Below are positions 53,577 to 61,347 of a stretch of 64,000 nt of DNA, piece after piece. Where the stretch lies: NCBI RefSeq assembly GCF_014196795.1, contig NZ_JACIEJ010000003.1, positions 421,765-485,764 on the forward strand, given 5' to 3'. Each line of letters begins with the position of its first letter. The stretch's first letter is position 1. Source of the stretch: Sagittula marina (lineage in GTDB: Bacteria; Pseudomonadota; Alphaproteobacteria; Rhodobacterales; Rhodobacteraceae). The notes beneath the pieces were generated by a model, which saw only the letters and a list, made by a program, of their open reading frames with translations, was not told the origin of the DNA and searched no databases. A program made the position numbers and the translations under genes.

Positions 53577-54603
53577 GCCCCGCCACCACTGGCGCGCCGA
53601 CGATCACGATCACGATGCGCGTCAGGTGGTGGGTGATGACGAACCCAAGGTCCGCTCCGGTGACGATGGCCAGCACCGTCATCTCTGCCTGTCCACCGGG
53701 CGCAAAGGCCAGGAAGGCGGGCACCGGGTCGCCGAGCCCCAGCGCCGTCACCAGCCCGGAAAACCCGGCGGCCAGCACCGCCAGCACCAGCACATAGGCC
53801 ACACCTGCCGCGACCACGCGCGTCAGCTCGCCCCATGTGACACCCAGAAAATGCACGCCGATGCCGCAGCCGATAAAGAACTGCGCCGCTAGGATCGCCT
53901 CGGCGGGCGGGCGGAAATGCACGATTCCCGCCAGCGACAGGGCCGCCGTCACGATCATCGGTCCGAGGATCGACGCGCCGAACAGGCCCAGCCGTTCGCC
54001 ACCCTTCCAGCCGATCCACGCGGCGGCGACCATGATCAACAGCTCGTACCAAGGCAGGTCGGCCACCGGCGCGCCGATGGGATTGGTCAGGGGTGCGCCG
54101 TAGAAATGGCTGAGGATAAAGGGCGCGAGGGTCACGATGATCAACACCCGTGTCGCGTGGATCAGCGACAGCGCGCGTGGATTGCCCCCCGCCTCGGTTC
54201 CGAAGATCACCATGTCCTGAAGGCCGCCGGGCATGGCCGCGTAATAGGCCGTGGGCGCATCAAAGCCCCAGAGCCTGCGAAAGAACGGGACGCCGACAAG
54301 GGCAATCAATGCGATGAAGATCGGGATCATTGCCACCGACAGCGCCATGCGCGGCAGCTCTGCGATGACCTGCGGCGTGATCGACGCGCCCACGGCGACC
54401 CCAAGGATCGTGCGCGCCGCCACCGACACCTGCCCGAACCCTTTCAGCGGAAAATGCGCCAATGCGCCCGCAAGGCAAAAAGCCAGCGGTCCAAACAAGA
54501 ACGGCAGCGGCAAGGCCAGCGACCAGAATAATGCCGTGCCCATTGCCGCCAGACCGAAGGTCAACGCGCGCCGCGCATGGGGATGAGATAAATGTTTGCG
54601 CAA
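53551..54603 (-). CDS. AbrB family membrane protein (putative transporter)
   Basis: A 350-residue polytopic protein of the AbrB/DUF-type membrane duplication family. Two similar halves each have a GPLAFCLAGALAHFP- or GASILGPMIVTAALSL-type segment and the AMPGGLQDMVIFGTEAGGNPRALSLIHATRVLIIV / FAPGGQAEMTVLAIVTGADLGFVITHHLTRIVIV pair. A TTG start at 54603 with AGGAGG five bases upstream is preferred; it gives the family length. It is divergent from the GntR gene with a shared palindrome. Related proteins are often next to tricarboxylate genes. Substrate unknown. Confidence 0.87.
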   Translation of the reverse strand: MRKHLSHPHARRALTFGLAAMGTALFWSLALPLPFLFGPLAFCLAGALAHFPLKGFGQVSVAARTILGVAVGASITPQVIAELPRMALSVAMIPIFIALIALVGVPFFRRLWGFDAPTAYYAAMPGGLQDMVIFGTEAGGNPRALSLIHATRVLIIVTLAPFILSHFYGAPLTNPIGAPVADLPWYELLIMVAAAWIGWKGGERLGLFGASILGPMIVTAALSLAGIVHFRPPAEAILAAQFFIGCGIGVHFLGVTWGELTRVVAAGVAYVLVLAVLAAGFSGLVTALGLGDPVPAFLAFAPGGQAEMTVLAIVTGADLGFVITHHLTRIVIVIVGAPVVAGLIARRRKG

Positions 54604-54641
54604 ACCGGCCTCCTGACAGTCTTGACGGTTGATGCATACGC

Positions 54642-54661
54642 TTGTATCCACCCGGATACAA
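54642..54661. promoter_or_regulatory. GntR-type operator
   Basis: TTGTATCC-ACCC-GGATACAA is a perfect eight-base inverted repeat in the 81-base gap between the divergent AbrB-type and GntR genes. TTGTATnnnnATACAA is the classic look of FadR/VanR-subfamily GntR operators. It probably mediates ligand-dependent repression of both directions, including tcuAB. Confidence 0.75.
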
Positions 54662-54684
54662 TACTGAACCAAGGGCTGATAACC

Positions 54685-55362
54685 ATGGATGACGACAGCG
54701 CCCCGCAGGGCAACGGTGCCTATCTGCGCCTCCTGACCGAATTGCGCGAAGGCCGACTGAATCCCGGCGACCGGCTGCGCGAAACCGAACTGGCGGACCT
54801 GCTTGGCGTGTCTCGCACCCCCGTGCGCGAAGCCATTCGTCAGCTCGAGGCCGACGGCATTGTCACCCATGTGCCGCGTCACGGCGCCACCATCCGCAGG
54901 CTCGATTATGCCGAGGTGATGGAGCTTTACGAGATGCGTGCCGTGCTCGAAGGCACCGCCGCCCGACTGGCGGCGCGCGCGGCATCTGACATTGAAATCG
55001 AGGAACTGATCGACATGAATCAGCAGATGGCCACGCTGGGCAACGCGCCCGAGGCGTTCATCCTGAACCGTCAGTTCCATGCGGCGCTGCTGGACGCGGC
55101 CAAGAACCGCTTTCTCGCCCGGTCCATCCACGCACTGCAGAAGGCACTGATGATCCTAGGCCCGACGACGCTGACCGAACCCGACCGCGCCAGGAAGGCC
55201 GCCGAGGAACACTTCGGCATTCTCGACGCGATAAAGGCGCGGGACGGCACCTTCGCCGAAGCGGCGATGCGCGCCCATATCGAGGCCGCCCAGCGTGTGC
55301 GCGTCCGCGATTTGCGCGCCAGCAGCCACAAGACCCCCAGCTATGACGGAGACCTGCTGTGA
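54685..55362 (+). CDS. GntR-family regulator (FCD domain)
   Basis: A 225-residue regulator. The N-terminal winged HTH includes LTELREGRLNPGDRLRETELADLLGVSRTPVREAIRQLEADGIVTHVPRHGATIR, and the C-terminal FCD ligand domain holds EMRAVLEGTAARLAARAAS, NRQFHAALLDAAKNRFL and HFGILDAIKARDGTFAEAAMRAHIEAA, with metal-binding His residues. The stop overlaps the tcuA start by four bases. Citrate-type or tricarballylate ligands are plausible for FCD domains; it would replace the LysR-type TcuR used by Salmonella. Confidence 0.93.
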   Translation: MDDDSAPQGNGAYLRLLTELREGRLNPGDRLRETELADLLGVSRTPVREAIRQLEADGIVTHVPRHGATIRRLDYAEVMELYEMRAVLEGTAARLAARAASDIEIEELIDMNQQMATLGNAPEAFILNRQFHAALLDAAKNRFLARSIHALQKALMILGPTTLTEPDRARKAAEEHFGILDAIKARDGTFAEAAMRAHIEAAQRVRVRDLRASSHKTPSYDGDLL

Positions 55363-56747
55363 CCTCCCCAGACATCGCCATCATCGGCGGCGGCAACGCG
55401 GCGCTTTGCGCTGCCATCACGGCCGCCGAGGCCGGCGCGCGCGTTCTGATCCTTGAGACCGCGCCAAAGCCCTATCGCGGCGGCAACTCCCGCCACACCC
55501 GCAACTTTCGCTGCATGCACCATGGTCCGCTCGGGCCGCTCGTCGACAGCTACACCGAGGAAGAATACCTCGCCGACCTGATGAAAGTCACCGGCGGCAA
55601 GACCGACGAGGGGCTGGCGCGGCTTGCCATCCGCACATCAGAGGAATGCCTGCCCTGGATGGAAGAACACGGCGTACGCTTTCAGCCGTCGCTTTCAGGG
55701 ACGCTGTCGCTGGCGAGGACGAATGCCTTCTTCCTCGGGGGCGGAAAGAGCCTCGTGAACGCCTATTATCTCACTGCTGGAAAGCTGGGTGTTCAGGTGG
55801 AGTACGAGGCCGCCGTCACGCATCTGGAACTGGACGATGATCGTGTGACGCGCATCGACTATACTCAGAACGGTCAGACACATACGATCACGCCGAAGGC
55901 TGTTGTCGTCGCCTCGGGCGGGTTTCAGGCCGACACCGATTGGCTCGCCCGCGCTTGGGGGCCAGCGGCGAAGAACTTCCTCATTCGCGGCACGCCCTAC
56001 AATCGTGGCGTGGTGCTGGCCGATCTGCTGGATCAGGGCATCGAGCAGGTGGGCGACCCGACGCAATGCCACGCCGTCGCCATCGACGGGCGCGCGCCGA
56101 AATTCGACGGCGGCATCGTCACACGGCTCGACTGTGTGCCGTTTTCCATCGTGGTGAACAAGGACGCGCAGCGCTTTTACGACGAAGGCGAAGACGTCTG
56201 GCCCAAGCGCTACGCCATCTGGGGCCGCCTTGTCGCCGCCCAGCCCGATCAGGTGGGCTATGTGATCATCGACGCCAAGTCGCTGGAGCTGTTCATGCCC
56301 TCCGTATTTCCGCCGATCAAGGCGGACACGCTGGAGGAACTGGCCGACCAAATGGGCCTGCCCGCCGATGCGCTGGTGCAGACCGTGACCGAGTTCAACA
56401 AGTCCTGCGGCGACACCTCGGGCTTTCACCCCACAGAACTCGATGGTGTCACGACCACGGGCCTCACCCCGCCCAAGACCAACTGGGCGCGCCCGATCAC
56501 TGAACCGCCGTTCTACGGCTACAGCTTACGCACCGGCGTGACCTTTACCTATCTCGGCCTGAAGGTTGACGAGACCGCGCAATGCGCCATCGGCAATCGC
56601 CCCGTCACGAACCTCTGGGCGGCGGGCGAAACCATGGCCGGGTCAATCCTTGGCCAAGGCTACCTTGCCGGGTTCGGCATGACCATCGGAACCGTCTTCG
56701 GACGCATCGCAGGCAAGGAGGCCGCGGCCCATGCAAATGCAAACTGA
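55359..56747 (+). CDS. tcuA: FAD-dependent tricarballylate dehydrogenase
   Basis: A 462-residue flavoprotein of the fumarate reductase/succinate dehydrogenase fold. The FAD site is DIAIIGGGNAALCAAITAAEAGARVLILE, with the TcuA-like GGNSRHTRNFRCMHHG close behind. The C-terminal part reads GLKVDETAQCAIGNRPVTNLWAAGETMAGSILGQGYLAGFGMTIGTVFGRIAG. TcuA oxidises tricarballylate to cis-aconitate. It is directly followed by and overlaps the TcuB gene, which confirms the call. Confidence 0.92.
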   Translation: MTSPDIAIIGGGNAALCAAITAAEAGARVLILETAPKPYRGGNSRHTRNFRCMHHGPLGPLVDSYTEEEYLADLMKVTGGKTDEGLARLAIRTSEECLPWMEEHGVRFQPSLSGTLSLARTNAFFLGGGKSLVNAYYLTAGKLGVQVEYEAAVTHLELDDDRVTRIDYTQNGQTHTITPKAVVVASGGFQADTDWLARAWGPAAKNFLIRGTPYNRGVVLADLLDQGIEQVGDPTQCHAVAIDGRAPKFDGGIVTRLDCVPFSIVVNKDAQRFYDEGEDVWPKRYAIWGRLVAAQPDQVGYVIIDAKSLELFMPSVFPPIKADTLEELADQMGLPADALVQTVTEFNKSCGDTSGFHPTELDGVTTTGLTPPKTNWARPITEPPFYGYSLRTGVTFTYLGLKVDETAQCAIGNRPVTNLWAAGETMAGSILGQGYLAGFGMTIGTVFGRIAGKEAAAHANAN

Positions 56748-57798
56748 TCTTCTTCAGGAAGCCCGTCGCCAAGCCGAGATCTGCAACGCGTGCCGCTATT
56801 GCGAAGGTTACTGTTCGGTCTTCCCTGCCCTGCACGCCGAACGTGCGTTCAGCGATGGAGATCTGACGCAGCTGGCGAACCTCTGTCACAATTGCCGGGG
56901 TTGCTACTACGCCTGTCAATACACCGCCCCGCATGAATTCGACCTGAACCTGCCACAGGCGCTGGCGAATGTGCGTCAGGACAGCTGGGAGGAGCTCGCC
57001 TTCCCCCGCGCCGCCGGCAAGGCCTTTCAGAAAAACGGCGTGCTGATCGCTGTTGCCACCGTCATCGGGTTTGCCCTGTTGTTCTGGGCGGCCCGCGCTC
57101 TAGCGTCGGGGGGGGGCGTCGGGTTCTATGCCGTGCTGTCCCATAACGCGATGGTGGCGATCTTCCTGCCGGCCTTCCTGTTCCCGCTGGTCAGCATCGC
57201 GGTCAGCCTGCGCCGCTATTGGCGTCACATCGGCGCCGGTCCATTCCGGCCCGCGCATCTGATTGAGGCGCTGCGCCAGGCGGCCAACATGAAGAACCTC
57301 AAGGGTGGGCATGGCGACGGCTGCAATTTCGAGGACGAGGATCGGTTCACCCACGCCCGCCGCGCGGTTCATCAGGCGGTCATGTACGGCTTCCTGCTCT
57401 GTTTTGCCGCCACCAGTACCGCGACCGTGATGCACTACATATTCGACATGCCTGCGCCCTATGGGCTGTTCTCCTTGCCGAAACTGCTGGGCCTGTCCGG
57501 TGGAATTTTGCTGGTGGTGGGATGTTTCGAGATGATCCGATTGAAGCTGCGCTCGGACCGTAAGTTGGGCGCTGCCGGTGCCTTCGGCGGAGAGGTGGCC
57601 TTTATTGGGCTGCTGGGTTTTACAGGCTTCAGCGGGCTGGCTCTATATGCGCTCGGTCAGACATCGGTTATGCCGGTCTTGCTGGCGATCCACCTCGGGG
57701 CGGTTCTGACGTTTTTCCTGTTCACGCCGTTCACCAAGATGGCGCACGGCTTTTACAGGCTGACCGCTCTGACTGCTGACGCCGGTCGAAGCCGCTAA
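56731..57798 (+). CDS. tcuB: tricarballylate utilization 4Fe-4S protein TcuB
   Basis: A 355-residue protein. The N-terminus has two ferredoxin-like clusters, CNACRYCEGYCSVFP and CHNCRGCYYACQY, and the C-terminal part holds about five or six membrane helices with a HAMP-free cytochrome-like arrangement and conserved His residues. It passes electrons from reduced TcuA to the quinone pool. A nine-G run at 57108-57116 lies in the coding sequence. It overlaps tcuA by 17 bases with an AGGAGG site before the ATG. Confidence 0.93.
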   Translation: MQMQTDLLQEARRQAEICNACRYCEGYCSVFPALHAERAFSDGDLTQLANLCHNCRGCYYACQYTAPHEFDLNLPQALANVRQDSWEELAFPRAAGKAFQKNGVLIAVATVIGFALLFWAARALASGGGVGFYAVLSHNAMVAIFLPAFLFPLVSIAVSLRRYWRHIGAGPFRPAHLIEALRQAANMKNLKGGHGDGCNFEDEDRFTHARRAVHQAVMYGFLLCFAATSTATVMHYIFDMPAPYGLFSLPKLLGLSGGILLVVGCFEMIRLKLRSDRKLGAAGAFGGEVAFIGLLGFTGFSGLALYALGQTSVMPVLLAIHLGAVLTFFLFTPFTKMAHGFYRLTALTADAGRSR

Positions 57799-57888
57799 AA
57801 TGACCGCCGATCGGCAACTATACAGAGCGGAAAGCTGGCGTATTGGGCTTTACGGACATTGGTGATCCTTGCCGCGAAAGTTCAGAAG

Positions 57889-57903
57889 CCGCCCTACTGG
57901 CGA
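57889..57903. repeat. CCGCCCTACTGGCGA repeat copy
   Basis: These 15 bases also occur inverted at 25724-25738, and 12 of them at 25696-25707. Here the copy lies 90 bases after the tcuB stop in non-coding sequence. A dispersed short repeat family in intergenic sites is suspected; other copies in the genome would confirm it. Confidence 0.5.
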
Positions 57904-58018
57904 AAGGCTGAACGCCGCACGAGAAAGGTGTAGGGTTCGAGTATCGACGGACGCCAATGCGCGACAGCTCGCTTTATACCGAACGAATTGGATGCGGAAG
58001 GTCGCGACGATCCTGCAG

Positions 58019-58685
58019 TGACCTCCCCCCCCCTGATCCCGGAATTGGGGCTAATGAAACTTCGGAACAGGGAGACAAACATGACGAAGAGGAAGGCTGT
58101 TTACGCCGGAGGATAGGGACAGGCGGTGGCCGGCTCTCCTACCTATGCGAGCCTGTCGACAGACCTGCGGATCACCCCAGGCCAGCTGAAGACGTGGCAC
58201 TTTTAATTGCTGGCGGCAGGGTCGGCTGCGGCAATAGCTCAGGGCAAATCTGAGACAGCTGAGTTGGCGCAGCTGCGGCGTGACGTGGAGCGTCTTAAGG
58301 AAGAAAAAGAGGCGATGCGTAAAGCATTCATTTTCCGCACAGTGGCCGGTGAGAACAGGGCAGCGAAGCTTGTTTTTATGGCTGCCCATGCTCACGATCC
58401 TGCCGTTCGGTCGATACGCCGGGTGCTGCAGCTGGCCCCACGCGTGGCGCCGCACAGCACCGGAAAGGCGGTGGGGACGACCCGGTGCGACGCGTTGATC
58501 GATGAGACCCGAACGATTTTCGAGAGCAGAAAGCTCCGCTCTTTGAGGACATCGAGATCTTCTGAAGCCGCCAACGGCGCCATTCCAGCATCGGATACCG
58601 CACACAGGCTCAAGCAAGGATGGAAAGGGTGACCAGAATGTCGGCCCAATCCAACAAGCCCATGTTCCGGGATCAGGGGGCAAGG
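58019..58685. mobile_element. internally deleted IS3-family element
   Basis: The left end TGACCTCCCCC... continues into CCCCCTGATCCCGGAA (58029-58044), whose exact complement TTCCGGGATCAGGGGG is at 58665-58680, giving 16-base terminal repeats. The 0.67 kb between them holds the start of an OrfA-like transposase and the end of OrfB, so roughly half of a normal 1.2-1.5 kb IS3 has been lost. It is non-autonomous. Confidence 0.75.
58081..58630 (+). pseudogene. IS3-family transposase remnants (OrfA start, OrfB end)
   Basis: OrfA-like MTKRKAVYAGG at 58081 soon meets a stop, then LRITPGQLKTWHF and SETAELAQLRRDVERLKEEKEAMRKAF show the leucine-zipper end of OrfA in shifted frames. The OrfB C-terminus follows near 58540-58625 as FEDIEIF, a stop, and RQRRHSSIGYRTQAQA, the usual closing motif. 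The DDE catalytic core is missing. Non-functional. Confidence 0.8.
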
Positions 58686-58823
58686 CCACACGACGACGAT
58701 CAGCTCGTGCAGGACCCAGTAGTGCCCTTTCCATCACGCGACCCTTGAGCCGGTCAGACGGCCGCGACGGCGCGGGTCATACCCGCGCCGATGCGACGCG
58801 GCGCAATTTTTGGTGGCCCTTGG

Positions 58824-59354
58824 TCAGACGTCGCCCAGCGTCTGCGCCGGGTCGTCGATGTAGGCGTCCACGTCCTTGTCCTCGACCGGGACGCCCACCA
58901 TATGCGCGCATTGAAACGCAAGGAACTGCACGCCCAGCTTGTGACGGTCTTCCAGCGAGGTGTGCTTGCGGAAGTCCACCAGACCCTGACGTTCCTCTTC
59001 GCCCATGTGATCGCTGTTGGCGACCTCGCAGGCAGAGACAGCCTCGAACCAGTCGGGCGAGCCGACCTTGTGCTTCTGCACCGCTTCGCCCGTGTCGCGG
59101 ATGTCGTTGTGATCGTCGATGGCGTCGCGGGTTTCTTCCTCGGCGTCGTCGGCATCGCCACCGCCGGTTCCGACCTTCAGAAGGTCCGGGTAAAAGAATC
59201 GCTCTTCTGCCTCGGCATGGGAATCGAGCAGATTTTTCAGCCGGTTCCAGATCGCTGCCAGTGCCTTGGTTTCTTTCGGGTCGATTTCGCTGATCGCGGA
59301 AAACAGGCGGCGCTGTTCGGCGTGATCGTGCAGGATGATCTGTGTGACGTCCAT
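58824..59354 (-). CDS. hemerythrin domain-containing protein
   Basis: A 176-residue HHE/hemerythrin-domain protein. Iron-ligand candidates are His9/His11 in LHDHAEQRRLF, His46 and Glu50 in LDSHAEAEERFFYPDLL, a His in AIDDHNDIR and His115 with the following Glu in SDHMGEEERQGL. The set of histidines and carboxylates matches a di-iron four-helix bundle. Roles include oxygen/NO sensing and stress response. It is divergent from the FMN-binding glutamate-synthase-like gene. Confidence 0.92.
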   Translation of the reverse strand: MDVTQIILHDHAEQRRLFSAISEIDPKETKALAAIWNRLKNLLDSHAEAEERFFYPDLLKVGTGGGDADDAEEETRDAIDDHNDIRDTGEAVQKHKVGSPDWFEAVSACEVANSDHMGEEERQGLVDFRKHTSLEDRHKLGVQFLAFQCAHMVGVPVEDKDVDAYIDDPAQTLGDV

Positions 59355-59692
59355 TGTTTCAATCCTTCGCTGGTTCGGACAGCCGGGGTCTGCACGTGGG
59401 TCAGACCCCGGCCCCGGGTTTCACAAGTGTCGGTCAGATAGGTCGAAATGCGAGGCTGGCACGGGCTTGTGCATTAGGTTTCCCCCGCTCCCCCTCTTGC
59501 GCTTGCATCTGTCCAAGATTGCGTTTGCCTGAAACTTTGAGATCATGGCCCGATCCACGCAAGCGAAATTGCGGCCCCCGGACCCACCTGAAAAAAATGT
59601 AAGAAACCCGATACATTGATGCAAACTGGGTAGCTGACTTCAAAGACAAGTCGCCCAAGTAGAGTGAACACCCCAACATGAGAGAACACGAC
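59355..59692. other. divergent promoter region, hemerythrin / FMN protein
   Basis: About 340 bases between the divergent starts. No supported gene. It must hold both promoters; GGGTCAGACCCC near 59398-59409 is a small palindrome but its role is open. Confidence 0.4.
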
Positions 59693-61324
59693 ATGAATAT
59701 CACCTTTGAAAGCCTTCTTGATATGGCGAAACGGGCGGTCGTGCCTGTCGTGGCGGCGGTCCTTCTGGTGATCGCCATTTTCCAGGGCTGGGTCGTGTTC
59801 GGACTGTTGATGGCGGCCGTCGTGCTGCTGGGGATCTACGACACCTTTCAATCCCGCTGGACGATCACCCGCAACTATCCAGTCGCGGGCCGGATCCGGT
59901 GGTTGTTCTACGACCTGCGCCCCTACCTGCACAGCTACATCGTCGAGGGGGACCTTGACGGCAAGCCGTTCTCTCTGGCGGCGCGCAATCTGGTTCACGC
60001 CCGCGCGGACGGGGCAACCGACACCCAGCCCTTCGGGACCGAGCGCGACACCGATGCGGACAGCTATCACTGGATCGGGCACTCCATCTCTCCCACCCAG
60101 AACCCGGACAAATCGCCCCGCGTCGAGGTCGGCTCCGACCAGTGCAGCAAGCCATATTCGGCCTCGGTCCTGAATATCTCGGCCATGAGCTTTGGCGCGC
60201 TGTCGGCCAATGCGGTCCGGGCGCTGAACCTGGGCGCGAAGAAGGGCGGCTATTACCACGACACCGGCGAAGGCGGGCTGTCACCCTACCACTTGGAAAA
60301 CGGTGGCGACATCGTGTGGGAACTGGGCTCTGGCTACTTCGGCGCGCGCGACAAGGACGGCAGCTTTGACCCCGAAAAATTCGCGGAAACCGCGCAGCGT
60401 GACGAGGTCAAGATGACCGAAATCAAGCTGAGCCAAGGGGCCAAACCCGGCCACGGCGGCCTGCTGCCCGCCGCCAAGGTGACAGATGAAATCGCCAAGA
60501 TCCGCCAAGTGCCCGCGCACGAGGACTGCCTGTCGCCGCGCGGCCATTCGGCCTTTTCCACCCCGATCGAGATGCTGGAATTTGCCGCCAAGATGCGCGA
60601 CCTGTCCGGAGGCAAGCCCGTTGGCCTGAAGTTGTGCATCGGTCAGCCGCACGAACCCTTTGCCATCATGAAGGGGATCATCGAGACCGGGATTCACCCC
60701 GACTTCATCGTGGTCGACGGCGGCGAAGGTGGGACCGGCGCGGCCCCGCTGGAGCTGTCCGACTGGGTCGGCATGCCCCTGTCCGAAGGTCTGGTCCTGA
60801 TGCGCAACGCGCTGGTCGGTGCAGGCGTGAAGTCGCAGATCCGGCTGGCGGCCAGCGGCAAGGTCTATTCAGGGATGGGGCTGGCGCGCAATATCGCTCA
60901 GGGCGCGGACTGGTGCAACGCGGCGCGGGCCTTCATGTTTTCGGTCGGGTGTATCCAGGCGCAGCGCTGCCACTTGGGCACCTGCCCCACTGGCGTCACC
61001 GCGCAGGAACCGGCGCGGCAACGCGGGCTGATCCCCGAGGTGCAGGGCGAACGCTCGGCCCGGTTCCACGAAAAGACGGTGGATGCGCTGATGGAGATCG
61101 TCGCCTCCGCCGGGCTGGACCATCCCGGGCAGCTTGAACCCCACCACCTGATGCAAAGCAGAGGCCCCGAACGGGCATTGCCGATGGACCGGATCGCGAC
61201 CTTCCTGGCCGAAGGCGCGCTGCGGGAGGCGCCTGACGACACAATCTATGCGGATTTCTGGCGCGCGGCGCGGGCGGATAGTTTCCGTCCCGCCATTGAC
61301 TTGGCACGCGTCCGCGCAAGCTAA
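59693..61324 (+). CDS. FMN-binding glutamate synthase family protein
   Basis: A 543-residue protein with one or two N-terminal membrane helices (VVPVVAAVLLVIAIFQGWVVFGLLMAAVVLLGI) followed by a glutamate-synthase-type FMN TIM barrel: NISAMSFGALSANAVRALNLGAKKGGYYHDTGEGGLS, GAKPGHGGLLPAAKVTDEIAKIR and DGGEGGTGAAPLELSDWVGMPL. A three-Cys cluster motif CIQAQRCHLGTCPTG binds 3Fe-4S. It lacks amidotransferase and NADPH parts, so it is not a whole glutamate synthase. GAGAGAA supports the start at 59693; 59678 is an alternative. Confidence 0.88.
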   Translation: MNITFESLLDMAKRAVVPVVAAVLLVIAIFQGWVVFGLLMAAVVLLGIYDTFQSRWTITRNYPVAGRIRWLFYDLRPYLHSYIVEGDLDGKPFSLAARNLVHARADGATDTQPFGTERDTDADSYHWIGHSISPTQNPDKSPRVEVGSDQCSKPYSASVLNISAMSFGALSANAVRALNLGAKKGGYYHDTGEGGLSPYHLENGGDIVWELGSGYFGARDKDGSFDPEKFAETAQRDEVKMTEIKLSQGAKPGHGGLLPAAKVTDEIAKIRQVPAHEDCLSPRGHSAFSTPIEMLEFAAKMRDLSGGKPVGLKLCIGQPHEPFAIMKGIIETGIHPDFIVVDGGEGGTGAAPLELSDWVGMPLSEGLVLMRNALVGAGVKSQIRLAASGKVYSGMGLARNIAQGADWCNAARAFMFSVGCIQAQRCHLGTCPTGVTAQEPARQRGLIPEVQGERSARFHEKTVDALMEIVASAGLDHPGQLEPHHLMQSRGPERALPMDRIATFLAEGALREAPDDTIYADFWRAARADSFRPAIDLARVRAS

Positions 61325-61347
61325 ACGACCCTTTAAGGACTACAGAT

